Shown here one piece after another: positions 35,000 to 44,701 of a stretch of DNA of 64,000 nt. The translations under genes and the position numbers were made by a program. Position 1 is the first letter of the stretch. Every line of letters begins with the position of its first letter. The notes under the pieces were generated by a model. It worked only from the letters and a program-made list of their open reading frames with translations. It was not told the origin of the DNA and made no database searches. The stretch is from an uncultured Clostridium sp. (GTDB taxonomy: Bacteria; Bacillota; Clostridia; Clostridiales; Clostridiaceae): assembly GCF_900769625.1 (NCBI RefSeq), contig NZ_CAAGHK010000087.1, positions 109,096-173,095 of the forward strand, read 5' to 3'.

Positions 35000-37639
35000 C
35001 TATTTTGCTAAAGTTTCAACTATTTTATAAGATTCTTGGATAGCGTCGTTGATTTTTTCTGGAAGCTTACCACCGGCTTGAGCCATGTCTGGTCTTCCTC
35101 CTCCGCCTCCGCCAAGGATTGCAGAAACTTCTTTAATAAGTTTACCACAATGAGCTCCTTTTGCTACTGCCTCTTTACCTGCCATAGCACAGATTATAAC
35201 CTTACCATTATTTTCGCTCATAAGTAAAACTATGCTGTTTTCAACTTTATCTCTTACTTTTTCGCAGACATCTCTTAAAGTATCGCTGTCAACATCTTTT
35301 AATTCATAAGAAATAACATTGATTCCTTTTACTTCTTTAGCACTTGCGATTACATCATCTAATCCCATAGTTGCAAATTTAGCCTTTAATGCTGCAATTT
35401 CTTTTTCTTTTTCTTTTATTTCTTTTAAATTCTGTTCAATCTTAGATGCAATTTCTTTTTGTGAACATTTTAATTTTCCACATGCTTCTTTAAGAAGTTC
35501 TTCTTTTTCATTTACAAACTTAACAGCTTCTATTCCTGTTACAGCTTCTATTCTTCTTGTACCAGCAGCTATTCCGCTTTCAGATACTATTTTGAATAAT
35601 CCTATTTTACCAGTGTTATCGATGTGAGTACCACCACATAATTCTTTTGAATATTCTCCAGCAGATACTACTCTTACACTGTTGCCATACTTATCATCGA
35701 AAATACCTATTGCTCCGCTGTTTTTAGCATCATTTAAGTTCATTACTTCTGTAACAACTGGTGTAACACTTGTTATAGCTTCATTTACTAATTCTTCAAC
35801 TTTTAATATTTCATCTTCAGTCAATCCTTCAAAGTGAGAGAAGTCAAATCTAAGTCTTTCATCAGTAACTAATGAACCTGCTTGATGTACGTGTGAACCA
35901 AGAACTTTCTTTAATGCAGTATCTAAAAGATGTGTTGCTGTATGGTTCTTTTTAATTCTTTCACGTCTTGCTTTATCTACTTCTAAAGTAACAGTATCAT
36001 TAACTCTTACTTCACCAGATAATACTTCTACAAAATGAACTATCTTTCCGCCAATATTCTTCTTAGTGTCTACAACTTTTGCTTTAAAGCTGTCGTTGTA
36101 TATAAGTCCAGTATCTCCAATCTGTCCACCCATTTCAGCATAGAATGGAGTCACATCTGTAACTAGTATACCCTTATTTCCTTCAGTTAATGAATCTGCA
36201 AATTCTTCACCATCGATTAGCACTTCAACTTTCCCTTTTAATTCATCATTCTTGTATCCGTCGAATTCTGTTTCAACTTCTGCACTTATAGCATCAGAAG
36301 TCTTAACATCAGCTCCCATGTAGTTTGAAACTTTTCTTGCGCTTCTAGCTCTTTCTCTTTGAATCTTCATTTCTTCATGGAATGCATCTTCATCTAAAGA
36401 GAATCCTTCATCTTCTAATATTTCTTTTGTAAGTTCCATTGGGAATCCAAAAGTATCATATAATTTGAATCCATCAGCACCGTTAAGAACTTTTTCGTTC
36501 TTTTCTTTTAATTCATTTATAAATCCATTTAATATTTCAATACCAGCATCTAAAGTTTCTCTGAATTTATCTTCTTCAATTTTGATTACTTTCTTGATAT
36601 ATTCCTTCTTAGTTTCTAATTCTGGATATGCATCTTTTGAATCTCTGATAACAACATCACATAAGTTGCAAAGGAATGCATCTTTGATTCCTAAAGTCTT
36701 TCCATGTCTTGCTGCTCTTCTAAGAAGTCTTCTTAAAACATATCCTCTTCCTTCATTTGATGGCATTATGTCATCAGAAATCATGAATGTTATAGATCTG
36801 ATATGGTCAGTGATTAATCTTAATGATATATCAGTCTTATGGTTATCACCATATTTAACACCAGAAAGCCTTGCAACTTCATTTAATATATTTTCTAATG
36901 TATCTATTTCGAAAATACTATTCTTGCCCTGCATTACAACTGCAAGTCTTTCAAGACCCATTCCTGTATCTATGTTAGTGCTTGCAAGTTTTTCATAGTT
37001 ACCTTTTCCATCACCATCAAACTGAGTAAATACAAGGTTCCATACTTCTATAATCTTATCAGCATCTGATAATTCAACAAATTCATCAGCATTTGCTGGA
37101 ACTTCATCTGTTCTGCTGAAGTGTATTTCTGTACAAGGACCACAAGGACCAGCTCCATGTTCCCAGAAGTTATCTTCTTTTCCTAATCTGAAGATATGGC
37201 TCTTATCTACATCGGTAAGAGTAGTCCAGTATTCATAAGCTTCATCATCATCTAAATATATTGTTACATATAACTTTTCCTTTGGCATTTCTAAAACTTC
37301 TGTTAAGAATTCCCACGCCCATGGAATAACTTCTTTCTTAAAATAATCTCCAAAAGAGAAGTTTCCAAGCATTTCAAAGAATGTACCATGCCTGCTTGTG
37401 ATACCTACATTTTCTATATCACCTGTTCTTACACATTTTTGACAAGTAGTAACTCTTCTTCTTGGTGGTTCCTGTAAACCTGTGAAGTAAGGCTTTAATG
37501 GTGCCATACCTGCATTTATTAATAATAAGCTCTTATCATTTTTGGGTACTAATGAGAAGCTATCCATTTTTAAATGTCCCTTACTTTCAAAGAACTTTAA
37601 GTAAGCATCTCTTAAGTCATTTGTCTTTGTAAATTTCAT
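35000..37639 (-). CDS. alaS: Alanyl-tRNA synthetase
   Basis: An 879-residue class II synthetase that charges tRNA-Ala. The catalytic domain holds TRHGTFFEMLGNFSFGDYF (motif 2 region), the editing domain has HTATHLLDTALKK and CGGTHIDNTGKIG (zinc/editing site), and the C-Ala domain ends with GGGGGGRPDMAQAGG. Length is normal. Expression is controlled by an upstream T-box leader (37790-38006) responding to uncharged tRNA-Ala. GGAGGAATAACTT precedes the ATG. Confidence 0.98.
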   Translation of the reverse strand: MKFTKTNDLRDAYLKFFESKGHLKMDSFSLVPKNDKSLLLINAGMAPLKPYFTGLQEPPRRRVTTCQKCVRTGDIENVGITSRHGTFFEMLGNFSFGDYFKKEVIPWAWEFLTEVLEMPKEKLYVTIYLDDDEAYEYWTTLTDVDKSHIFRLGKEDNFWEHGAGPCGPCTEIHFSRTDEVPANADEFVELSDADKIIEVWNLVFTQFDGDGKGNYEKLASTNIDTGMGLERLAVVMQGKNSIFEIDTLENILNEVARLSGVKYGDNHKTDISLRLITDHIRSITFMISDDIMPSNEGRGYVLRRLLRRAARHGKTLGIKDAFLCNLCDVVIRDSKDAYPELETKKEYIKKVIKIEEDKFRETLDAGIEILNGFINELKEKNEKVLNGADGFKLYDTFGFPMELTKEILEDEGFSLDEDAFHEEMKIQRERARSARKVSNYMGADVKTSDAISAEVETEFDGYKNDELKGKVEVLIDGEEFADSLTEGNKGILVTDVTPFYAEMGGQIGDTGLIYNDSFKAKVVDTKKNIGGKIVHFVEVLSGEVRVNDTVTLEVDKARRERIKKNHTATHLLDTALKKVLGSHVHQAGSLVTDERLRFDFSHFEGLTEDEILKVEELVNEAITSVTPVVTEVMNLNDAKNSGAIGIFDDKYGNSVRVVSAGEYSKELCGGTHIDNTGKIGLFKIVSESGIAAGTRRIEAVTGIEAVKFVNEKEELLKEACGKLKCSQKEIASKIEQNLKEIKEKEKEIAALKAKFATMGLDDVIASAKEVKGINVISYELKDVDSDTLRDVCEKVRDKVENSIVLLMSENNGKVIICAMAGKEAVAKGAHCGKLIKEVSAILGGGGGGRPDMAQAGGKLPEKINDAIQESYKIVETLAK

Positions 37640-37789
37640 AAGTTATTCCTCCATTTATTAATTTGTCTCCGAATGCCAGATGATTTGGCATCATAACGGA
37701 TAAAGATAAGTTAATCATGCACATGACACAATAAAATCCTGCCAATCCATTAATTATACATTATCATTATTTCATTTTTCTGTTAAAAA

Positions 37790-38006
37790 ATAAAAAAGCT
37801 CCCTCCCTATAAAAAACAAGGGACGAAAGCTGAAATTCCGCGGTACCACCCTAATTATGTATAATAAATATACATCACTTAGTAAAGTTATAGCTCCTAG
37901 GCAGCTTCAAAATACAACAGCAAGAAGTTTTCACCAGACACTTCCTCTCTAAATATCCATTAATATTTCTACTTTTCCTATTCATCGCTTAATATATATT
38001 ATTTCA
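37790..38006 (-). promoter_or_regulatory. T-box riboswitch leader of alaS
   Basis: The minus strand carries the T-box sequence AGGGTGGTACCGCGG (37852-37838), the element that pairs with the tRNA acceptor end. A terminator hairpin follows (AGCTTTCGTCCCT pairing with AGGGAGGGAGCT, 37831-37798) with a U-tract. Upstream lies the Stem I region, with GAAGCT containing a GCU alanine specifier candidate at 37905-37903. Uncharged tRNA-Ala would stabilise the antiterminator and allow alaS transcription. The specifier position is by eye only. The rest of the gap, 38007-38196, holds the promoter and an AT-rich tract. Confidence 0.92.
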
Positions 38007-38012
38007 ACAAAA

Positions 38013-38041
38013 ATTATATTTCATATACATAATTATGTCAA
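38013..38041 (-). promoter_or_regulatory. Promoter of the alaS T-box leader
   Basis: Consensus TTGACA (38041-38036) and TATAAT (38018-38013) separated by exactly 17 bp; transcription would begin near 38006 and run into the T-box. Confidence 0.85.
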
Positions 38042-38144
38042 TATGCATACCTTTATCTTTCAATTAATAATAAACAATTGATAATAAGCAGTTAATATTG
38101 AAACTTCTCAGCATTTATAGAGTTTCATTTCTGAAAATTATATA

Positions 38145-38169
38145 CCGAAAGTTTAATTCTACTCTTCGG
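38145..38169 (-). terminator. Possible terminator downstream of the AI-2E-type permease gene
   Basis: CCGAA pairs with TTCGG over a 15-nt loop 28 bp after the stop codon of the gene at 38197; the following stretch is only moderately U-rich. Confidence 0.4.
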
Positions 38170-38196
38170 CAAATGAAGTATTTTTTAAAATCTTCT

Positions 38197-39228
38197 TTAA
38201 AATAGGTAGTAATTAATATCGTCATATAAAACCTTAATTATTACAGCTATTGGCACAACTATTATCATTCCCACAAATCCCCCAAATTTATCACCAACAA
38301 GAAGAAGGATTATAATTACAAACGGATGCATTTCTGTACTGTCACCAGTTATCTTAGGTGACAATATGTTCCCCTCAATCTGCTGAATCAAAACCATACC
38401 TATAAAAACATATAACGCCGTTAGCGGTGACACCATCAGCGCCACAATAACTGCTGGGACAATTCCAAAAACAGGACCAAAATAAGGTATTATATTAAAT
38501 AATGAATTGAGAATGGCAATCCATAAAGGAAATTTAACTTTTAATATTATCAGCAGAACGAATGTCAGAATACCGATTATGCCACAGAGATATAACTGAC
38601 TTGAAATATATCTTTTTAAAACTTTATTAATATCCAAAATAATTTTTTGAGTTACATCTCTTTTATCAGTTGGAAGAATAAGCATAATTCTCGAAAAAAT
38701 CTTATCTCCATCACACATGAAATAATAGATAATTATAGGCATGACAGCTAAAGATATTATTTTCGAACTTATTTTTAAGATATTATCCAATAGTTCTGCT
38801 GAAAATCTTGCCCAAAGGCTATTTCCCTTTTCCATAATTGAATTATATAGAGAATTAACTACCGGAACATTATTTAGATTAAATTTGACTGTCATATCAG
38901 AATAGAACTCCCCCACACTGTCAAATATATCTCCTGACGATGATATTTCTTCAATAAAGCTTGGTATTATTAGCGCAATACCTGCTGTTATAACAGCAAG
39001 CACAATCAAAATAACCAATATAGATGCAAGTCTTTTATTGAGTTTTAATTTTGACATAAAAAACTCTTTTGCAGGCGACAGTATATATGATAATCCAAAA
39101 GAAATAAGAATAATATTTACTATTTCCTTAACAGATGGACTGAACAGGTATACTGCAATAATAATTATACCTATAATTATTATTGCAGCCCATAAAAAAA
39201 TTCTTGATTTATGCTTTTGCAGATTCAT
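38197..39228 (-). CDS. AI-2E family transporter (PF01594-type permease)
   Basis: A 343-residue membrane protein with about seven or eight hydrophobic segments: two at the N-terminus (IFLWAAIIIIGIIIIAVYLF, IVNIILISFGLSYILSP), one at 68-90 and a C-terminal cluster with the family motif PYFGPVFGIVPAVIVALM and QIEGNILSPKITG. The family includes autoinducer-2 exporters but also Na+/H+ antiporters and sporulation proteins of the YtvI type, so substrate is unknown. The start overlaps the end of the PRC-barrel gene by 20 bp, implying coupling. GGAGA lies upstream of ATG. Confidence 0.85.
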   Translation of the reverse strand: MNLQKHKSRIFLWAAIIIIGIIIIAVYLFSPSVKEIVNIILISFGLSYILSPAKEFFMSKLKLNKRLASILVILIVLAVITAGIALIIPSFIEEISSSGDIFDSVGEFYSDMTVKFNLNNVPVVNSLYNSIMEKGNSLWARFSAELLDNILKISSKIISLAVMPIIIYYFMCDGDKIFSRIMLILPTDKRDVTQKIILDINKVLKRYISSQLYLCGIIGILTFVLLIILKVKFPLWIAILNSLFNIIPYFGPVFGIVPAVIVALMVSPLTALYVFIGMVLIQQIEGNILSPKITGDSTEMHPFVIIILLLVGDKFGGFVGMIIVVPIAVIIKVLYDDINYYLF

Positions 39229-39709
39229 TTTTATTCTCCATATTATGAGGCATTGTTTTAAACATTACATTATTTCCACCAGTATATAAAATATATTTAT
39301 CTCCAAGTATACATTGCTCAAGCAGAAGTATCTCCTTGCCCTTTATCAATCTATCAATAAGCCCGGAACTTATTACTATGCCTTTAATGCAATAATTATA
39401 ATCATCTATTATAATATCTTCCAGAACACCTTTTATAATTCCATTAACATCGATAACTTCCATGTTCTTTAGAGTCTTAAATCCTAAGCCTTTTCCTGAC
39501 TTTGCTTCAGATACTATAATATCCTCACCAATTTCCATCACATCATTAAGATCTATATAGTTCCTTTTTGAAAATAAACCTGAAACTGAGCATTTAAATC
39601 CGGTAATCTTTCCACTATAAAAATCTATATATATATCTTCGATAACTCCAAACCTTTTCCCATTGCGGTCATATATGTTCTTCAAGTAAAAATCCTTGCT
39701 TTTTAACAT
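39209..39709 (-). CDS. PRC-barrel domain protein
   Basis: A 166-residue soluble protein with two PRC-barrel-like halves: residues about 1-70 (KNIYDRNGKRFGVIEDIYIDF) and about 85-140 (MEVIDVNGIIKGVLEDIII). Such domains bind RNA or proteins (for example in RimM); the specific role here is unknown. ATG 39709 is chosen since the ATG four codons upstream abuts AAGG with no spacing. Coupled to the AI-2E-type permease gene by overlap, so the two may work together at the membrane. Confidence 0.75.
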   Translation of the reverse strand: MLKSKDFYLKNIYDRNGKRFGVIEDIYIDFYSGKITGFKCSVSGLFSKRNYIDLNDVMEIGEDIIVSEAKSGKGLGFKTLKNMEVIDVNGIIKGVLEDIIIDDYNYCIKGIVISSGLIDRLIKGKEILLLEQCILGDKYILYTGGNNVMFKTMPHNMENKNESAKA

Positions 39710-39882
39710 AATTCTGCACATCCTTATTTAATTTATGGTTATATATTACCCACAATCAGGAAAATATATGATATAATCTTCGCAATTTTTTACAATAATT
39801 ACTTCAAAAAAATCTTAATATATTAGAATAGTTGTATTTCCTATAAAAATATAAATATTTTGTTTATAAATTATATAAAAAA

Positions 39883-39908
39883 AGTGCTGTATTTCCAAAC
39901 ACAACACT
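39883..39908 (-). terminator. Terminator of the rrf2-nifS-nifU-mnmA operon
   Basis: AGTGCTGT pairs with ACAACACT (one mismatch), 20 bp after the mnmA stop, followed on the minus strand by a run of seven U. Confidence 0.8.
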
Positions 39909-39928
39909 CTTTAAAATATTATTCTGTA

Positions 39929-41011
39929 TTATAGTATAGTTTCGATTATTCCACCACCAACAACAATTTCACCATCATAAAAAACAACAGACTGACCTTT
40001 TGTTATTGCCCTCTGCTTATCTTTAAATGATACCTTTACTCTTCCATTTGGCAATGGATAAAGTACTGCTTCTGCTGGTTTTGCTGAATATCTTATCTTT
40101 GCCTGAACATTTAATTCACCTTCTAATTTATCGAAAGGAATAAAATTAACATCAGTTGCAATTAAATCATTCTTGAATATTTGATCTTCAGAACCAATTA
40201 TTACTTCATTAGTCTTAGCATTTATACCAGTTACGAATACTGGTCTTCCAAGAGCCAGACCTAATCCCTTCCTTTGTCCGATAGTATAATATACAATACC
40301 TTTATGCTTTCCAAGCACATTTCCTTCTTTATCTACGAAGTTTCCTGGCTTAACTCTTTCAGGTCTTGCTTCTGAAATATACTTACCATGGTCATTATCT
40401 GAAATAAAGCATATTTCTTCACTATCTTTTTTATTATGTACAGCTAATCCAATTTCCTTAGCTATTTCTCTTATTCTTGTCTTTTCATAATCTCCACATG
40501 GCATTAATGTATGAGCTAACTGATCCTGTGTAAAATTATATAAAGCATATGTCTGATCTTTTCTATCATCATCTGATCTTATAAGAAGGTATCTTCCATC
40601 ACGTTCTTCAATCTTTGCATAATGTCCAGTTGCAACATAATCTGCACCGATTCCTCTTGCTCTTCTTAAAAGTTCATCAAACTTAAGATGCTTATTACAT
40701 TCAATACATGGATTTGGTGTTCTTCCATCCATATATTCCTGTATAAATGGTTCAATAACCTTTTCTTTAAAATGATCTCTGAAATTTAACACATAGAAAG
40801 GTATATCTAATTTATCACATACTCTTCTCGCATCTTCGACAGCTGAAAGTGAGCAGCATCCGCCTTCTCTTTCTTCAAATTCTTTGTCTTCCTGCCAGAT
40901 CTGCATTGTAGCTCCAATGACTTCATATCCTTGTTGTTTTAAAAGATATGCAGCAACGGAGCTGTCAACTCCGCCACTCATACCTATTAAAACTTTCTTC
41001 TTAACACTCAA
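39929..41011 (-). CDS. mnmA: tRNA-specific 2-thiouridylase MnmA
   Basis: A 360-residue ATP-pyrophosphatase that thiolates U34 of tRNA-Lys/Glu/Gln. The PP-loop is GMSGGVDSSVAAYLL (residues 9-23); the catalytic cysteines lie in TPNPCIECNKHLKF and SEEICFISD. The sulfur comes from a cysteine desulfurase, and the gene follows nifS and nifU in one operon (3 bp after nifU), which links sulfur mobilisation directly to tRNA modification. AGAATAAAATTG precedes the start, giving a weak ribosome binding site. Confidence 0.97.
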   Translation of the reverse strand: MSVKKKVLIGMSGGVDSSVAAYLLKQQGYEVIGATMQIWQEDKEFEEREGGCCSLSAVEDARRVCDKLDIPFYVLNFRDHFKEKVIEPFIQEYMDGRTPNPCIECNKHLKFDELLRRARGIGADYVATGHYAKIEERDGRYLLIRSDDDRKDQTYALYNFTQDQLAHTLMPCGDYEKTRIREIAKEIGLAVHNKKDSEEICFISDNDHGKYISEARPERVKPGNFVDKEGNVLGKHKGIVYYTIGQRKGLGLALGRPVFVTGINAKTNEVIIGSEDQIFKNDLIATDVNFIPFDKLEGELNVQAKIRYSAKPAEAVLYPLPNGRVKVSFKDKQRAITKGQSVVFYDGEIVVGGGIIETIL

Positions 41012-41013
41012 TT

Positions 41014-41451
41014 TTATTCTTCTCCATGAACCATGTTGTGTAATTCATCATGATCATGTTCTTCCATAGGATGTTCTTCTAATCCGTTATTTTTTCTGTA
41101 ATCATTGATTGCCTTATGGATAGCTTCTTCTGCAAGCACTGAGCAGTGCATTTTAACTGGTGGAAGTCCATCTAAAGCTTCTGCAACAGCTTTATTACTT
41201 AATTCCCATGCTTCATCGATAGTTTTTCCTTTTATCATTTCTGTTGCCATTGATGATGATGCAATTGCTGATCCACATCCAAAAGTCTTGAACTTAACGT
41301 CCTTGATTATGTTATCCTCAACTTTTAAGTATATTTTCATTATATCTCCGCACTTAGCGTTTCCTACTTCACCTACACCATTTGCATCTGGTATTTCTCC
41401 TACATTTCTTGGATTTTGGAAATGGTCCATTACTTTATCTGTATATATCAT
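41014..41451 (-). CDS. Iron-sulfur cluster scaffold, NifU/IscU type
   Basis: A 145-residue IscU-fold scaffold that accepts sulfur from the desulfurase and assembles clusters. The three cysteine ligands are in GNAKCGDIMKIYL, TFGCGSAIASSS and VKMHCSVLAEEA. The C-terminus is extended by an acidic, histidine-rich tail (MEEHDHDELHNMVHG) that could bind metal. It lies 2 bp after nifS and 2 bp before mnmA. Confidence 0.94.
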   Translation of the reverse strand: MIYTDKVMDHFQNPRNVGEIPDANGVGEVGNAKCGDIMKIYLKVEDNIIKDVKFKTFGCGSAIASSSMATEMIKGKTIDEAWELSNKAVAEALDGLPPVKMHCSVLAEEAIHKAINDYRKNNGLEEHPMEEHDHDELHNMVHGEE

Positions 41452-41453
41452 AA

Positions 41454-42635
41454 TTAATTTTCTCCCTTCTTAATAAAGTCATCCCATAACGGTGACATAT
41501 TTCTTAATCTTTCAATAATTGGTGGTGTAACTTCTAATACATAATCCACATCTTCTTCTGTAGATCCTGCACCTAATGTAAGTCTTAATGATCCATGAGC
41601 TAACTCATGAGGCAGACCTATTGCAAGAAGTACATGTGATGGATCAAGTGATCCTGACGTGCAGGCACTTCCGCTTGATGCACATACACCCTTAAAATCT
41701 AATGAAAGTAAAATTGATTCACCTTCAATAAATCTGAATCTTACATTTACGTTACCAGGAAGTCTCTTATCCCCTCTTGGTCCATTTAATTCAGTATATG
41801 GAATTTTTAAAAGTCCATCTATTAACCTATCTCTTAAAGCAGACATCTTAGCCATATGCTCTTCTAAGTTTGAAGTTGCAAGCTCTATTGCCTTACCTAT
41901 ACCAACAATTCCTGCTATGTTTTCAGTTCCTGCTCTTCTGTTCTTTTCCTGAGCTCCACCATGGATCAGGTTATCTATTTTGATACCCTTTCTAATGTAA
42001 AGCACTCCGATTCCTTTAGGTCCATAAATTTTATGTCCAGCTAAAGATAACATATCAATGTTCATTTCTTTAACATCTACTGGTACATTACCAACTGCCT
42101 GAACTGCATCTGTATGGAAGAATACTTTCTTTTCTCTACAGATTTCACCAATTTCTTTTACTGGCTGAATTGTTCCAATTTCATTATTTGCAAACATTAT
42201 TGAAACTAATATTGTCTTATCTGTGATTGCATTTCTTAAGTCATCTAAATTAATGAAACCTTCGCTATCAACATCTAGATATGTAACTTCAAATCCATTC
42301 TTTTCTAAGTACTGACATGTGTGAAGAACTGCATGATGTTCGATTTTTGTTGTTATTATATGATTGCCTTTATTTTTATGAGCTGAAGCAATGCCCTTTA
42401 TCGCCCAGTTATCTGATTCTGAACCGCCACCTGTGAAATAAACTTCATCAGCTGAACAGTTTAAACCCTTTGCAACTTTTTCTCTTGCTACATCGATAGC
42501 TCTCTTTGTTTCTCTTGATATTCCATAAAATGAAGATGGATTTCCAAACTTCTCTGTGAAATATGGCATCATTTCTTCTAATACTTCAGGCTTAACATAA
42601 GTTGTTGCTGAATAATCCATATATACATTCTTCAT
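41454..42635 (-). CDS. Cysteine desulfurase, NifS/IscS type
   Basis: A 393-residue PLP enzyme that removes sulfur from cysteine for iron-sulfur clusters and thiolation. The PLP lysine is in LSLAGHKIYGPKGIGVLYI, the histidine in THIEHHAV-like KIEHHAVLHT, and the mobile catalytic loop is GVCASSGSACTSGSLDPSH with the active-site cysteine in SACTSG. It starts 4 bp after the Rrf2 gene and precedes the scaffold gene by 2 bp. Confidence 0.96.
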   Translation of the reverse strand: MKNVYMDYSATTYVKPEVLEEMMPYFTEKFGNPSSFYGISRETKRAIDVAREKVAKGLNCSADEVYFTGGGSESDNWAIKGIASAHKNKGNHIITTKIEHHAVLHTCQYLEKNGFEVTYLDVDSEGFINLDDLRNAITDKTILVSIMFANNEIGTIQPVKEIGEICREKKVFFHTDAVQAVGNVPVDVKEMNIDMLSLAGHKIYGPKGIGVLYIRKGIKIDNLIHGGAQEKNRRAGTENIAGIVGIGKAIELATSNLEEHMAKMSALRDRLIDGLLKIPYTELNGPRGDKRLPGNVNVRFRFIEGESILLSLDFKGVCASSGSACTSGSLDPSHVLLAIGLPHELAHGSLRLTLGAGSTEEDVDYVLEVTPPIIERLRNMSPLWDDFIKKGEN

Positions 42636-42639
42636 TATA

Positions 42640-43092
42640 TTATTTACACTCCTCTACTATCTTAATTTTTCCGTTTTCTTTTTTTATTGTTTCGTAATTA
42701 TTAACTATATCCTGTAAAGTGATAGAGTTCATAACTTCATCTATACTGCTTTTTATTTTTTCCCATACAAATTTAGTTGCACAGCTGTGTTCACTATCAC
42801 ATGAATAACCATCAATACAGTCAGCAATTTCTATCGGACCTTCTAATATAGTCATTATATCTCCAACAGTGATTTCACTTGGATGTTTGCATAATACATA
42901 TCCACCTTGTGCTCCTCTAATACTTCTTATAACATTTGCACGTCTTAATGGACTAAAAAGCTGCTCTAAATAATATTCAGAAAGATTCTGTTCTTTTGAT
43001 ATTGTTTTTATTGAAATAGGGGCCTCTCCATAGTGAGCTGCAAGTTCTGCCATAGCTCTTACTCCATATCTTCCTTTTGTTGATAATTTCAT
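42640..43092 (-). CDS. Rrf2-family regulator (IscR/CymR type)
   Basis: A 150-residue winged-helix regulator starting MKLSTKGRYGVRAMAELAAHYG, the conserved N-terminus of the family. Cysteines at CIDGYSCDSEHSC (about 95-107) match the cluster-binding region of IscR, so it may sense iron-sulfur status and control this operon. CymR-like cysteine sensing is an alternative. The promoter at 43129-43157 is a consensus sigmaA promoter, and its overlap with a regulator site could not be determined. Confidence 0.88.
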   Translation of the reverse strand: MKLSTKGRYGVRAMAELAAHYGEAPISIKTISKEQNLSEYYLEQLFSPLRRANVIRSIRGAQGGYVLCKHPSEITVGDIMTILEGPIEIADCIDGYSCDSEHSCATKFVWEKIKSSIDEVMNSITLQDIVNNYETIKKENGKIKIVEECK

Positions 43093-43128
43093 TATCTCAC
43101 CCCTTGTTATTAATCTTATTTCATTTAT

Positions 43129-43157
43129 ATCTTATCAAAATGCTCGGCTTTTGTCAA
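43129..43157 (-). promoter_or_regulatory. Promoter of the rrf2-nifS-nifU-mnmA operon
   Basis: TTGACA (43157-43152) and TAAGAT (43134-43129) with a 17-bp spacer, 37 bp upstream of the ATG. Near-consensus sigmaA promoter. Confidence 0.8.
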
Positions 43158-43254
43158 ACTCCAGAAATCTTTTCTATAAACCTTGTGTATTTCAACTTCT
43201 ATCCACGTTCATAATACCACATCTTTATATTAAAATAATTTTAAAACAATAAAA

Positions 43255-43317
43255 AAATCTATGCTTAATAACATTCTGATATTTATTATACCATCTTATC
43301 TTAGTTTGCATAGATTT
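43255..43317 (-). terminator. Terminator downstream of rarA
   Basis: AAATCTATGC pairs with GCATAGATTT across a long 43-nt loop, starting 17 bp after the rarA stop, with a run of seven U following on the minus strand. Confidence 0.55.
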
Positions 43318-43333
43318 ATTTTATTTATCATAT

Positions 43334-44578
43334 TTATTGCTTTATATTTTTCCAATAATTCTTAATACTACTTTCATATTTATTATTCTGTTCTTCATAA
43401 TATTTTCTAGCTGAAAGTTCTTTTGGCATATATTCCTGCTTCACATAATGATTGGCAAAATCATGAGGATATTTATATCCTCCAACCCCTAATTTCTGCG
43501 CTCCGCCATAATGCGCATCCTTTAGATGCATAGGAACATCCCCAAAGTTCATGATCTCCAAATCAGCCAATGCGCCTGAAACAGCAAGATATGCACTATT
43601 TGATTTTGGAAGAGTTGCTAAATATATTACCATTTCCGATAATATTATTCCCGCTTCTGGAAGTCCTGTTTTAAGAACAAGTTCAATCCCAGAATTAATT
43701 ACAGTCAAGGCATTAGGTGCAGCAAGACCTATATCTTCAGCTGCAATGACCGCAATCCTTCTGATAATTGCAGTAATATTGCCAACCTTAATCAGTCTGG
43801 CAAGATAGTGTACTGCCGCATCAGGATCACTTCCACGTATACTTTTCTGCAGAGCACTCAGAAGATTATAAAATTCATCACCACTGCTGTCAGCTCTCAT
43901 ATTAGACTGTCCTAAACTTTCTATGTACTCAGTAGTTATTTCTCTTACATGCCTCACCTGAGAATTGATTGCCAGTTCTAAAATATTATAAGACTTCCTA
44001 TAGTCTCCCTGAGATATATCAGCTATATATTTCAAAGCTTCTTCTGAATAATTAACCTGAATTCCTTCATTAATAAGCTTTTTCAGCGACCTCTCCAGCC
44101 CGATAACTATATCATCGGTAGTAAGCGGTTTAAATGGAAATATATTGCATCTGCTTATGATAGCCTTATGTATTACAAAGTAAGGATTTTCAGTTGTACT
44201 CGCAATAAGAGTTATCCTTCCATCTTCAATAAACTCAAGCAATGCCTGCTGCTGCTTCTTATTGAAATGCTGAATTTCATCAATATAAAGAACTACTCCA
44301 CTGTAGCTCAGCAGATTATCCATGTTATTTGTTATGTCCTGTATATCTTTTACACTGGCAGTTGTTGCATTGAGCTTATAAAACTTTTTATCAACATAAC
44401 TGGCCATTATATTTGCCAGGGTAGTCTTTCCCGTTCCCGGAGGACCGTAAAATATACAGTTGCAGATATTTTTGCTCTTTATTAAATTATATAGTGGTTT
44501 TCCTTCACTCATTATGTGTTTCTGCCCAACAAAATCTTCTAACTCCGAAGGCCTCATTAAATCTGCTAAAGGTCTCAT
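43334..44578 (-). CDS. rarA: Replication-associated recombination ATPase RarA (MgsA)
   Basis: A 414-residue AAA+ protein of the RarA/MgsA/WRNIP1 family that acts at stalled replication forks. Walker A is GPPGTGKTTLA, Walker B/DExx box is VLYIDEIQHFNKKQQ, and sensor 1 is ASTTENPYFV. The start is ATG 44578, directly behind AAGAGGTGAAAAGG; the frame extends 22 codons upstream without support. The C-terminal MgsA region (HYGGAQKLGVGGYKYPHDF) is complete. Single-gene unit. Confidence 0.95.
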   Translation of the reverse strand: MRPLADLMRPSELEDFVGQKHIMSEGKPLYNLIKSKNICNCIFYGPPGTGKTTLANIMASYVDKKFYKLNATTASVKDIQDITNNMDNLLSYSGVVLYIDEIQHFNKKQQQALLEFIEDGRITLIASTTENPYFVIHKAIISRCNIFPFKPLTTDDIVIGLERSLKKLINEGIQVNYSEEALKYIADISQGDYRKSYNILELAINSQVRHVREITTEYIESLGQSNMRADSSGDEFYNLLSALQKSIRGSDPDAAVHYLARLIKVGNITAIIRRIAVIAAEDIGLAAPNALTVINSGIELVLKTGLPEAGIILSEMVIYLATLPKSNSAYLAVSGALADLEIMNFGDVPMHLKDAHYGGAQKLGVGGYKYPHDFANHYVKQEYMPKELSARKYYEEQNNKYESSIKNYWKNIKQ

Positions 44579-44701
44579 CCTTTTCACCTCTTTTATATTA
44601 TAACTTTCTTTGTAACTCAAATCTAACATAATCAAAATTAACAAATAAAAAATCAGTCTTTTATTAATATTACAAAAAATTGATTATTTTTTCCACCTTA
44701 T

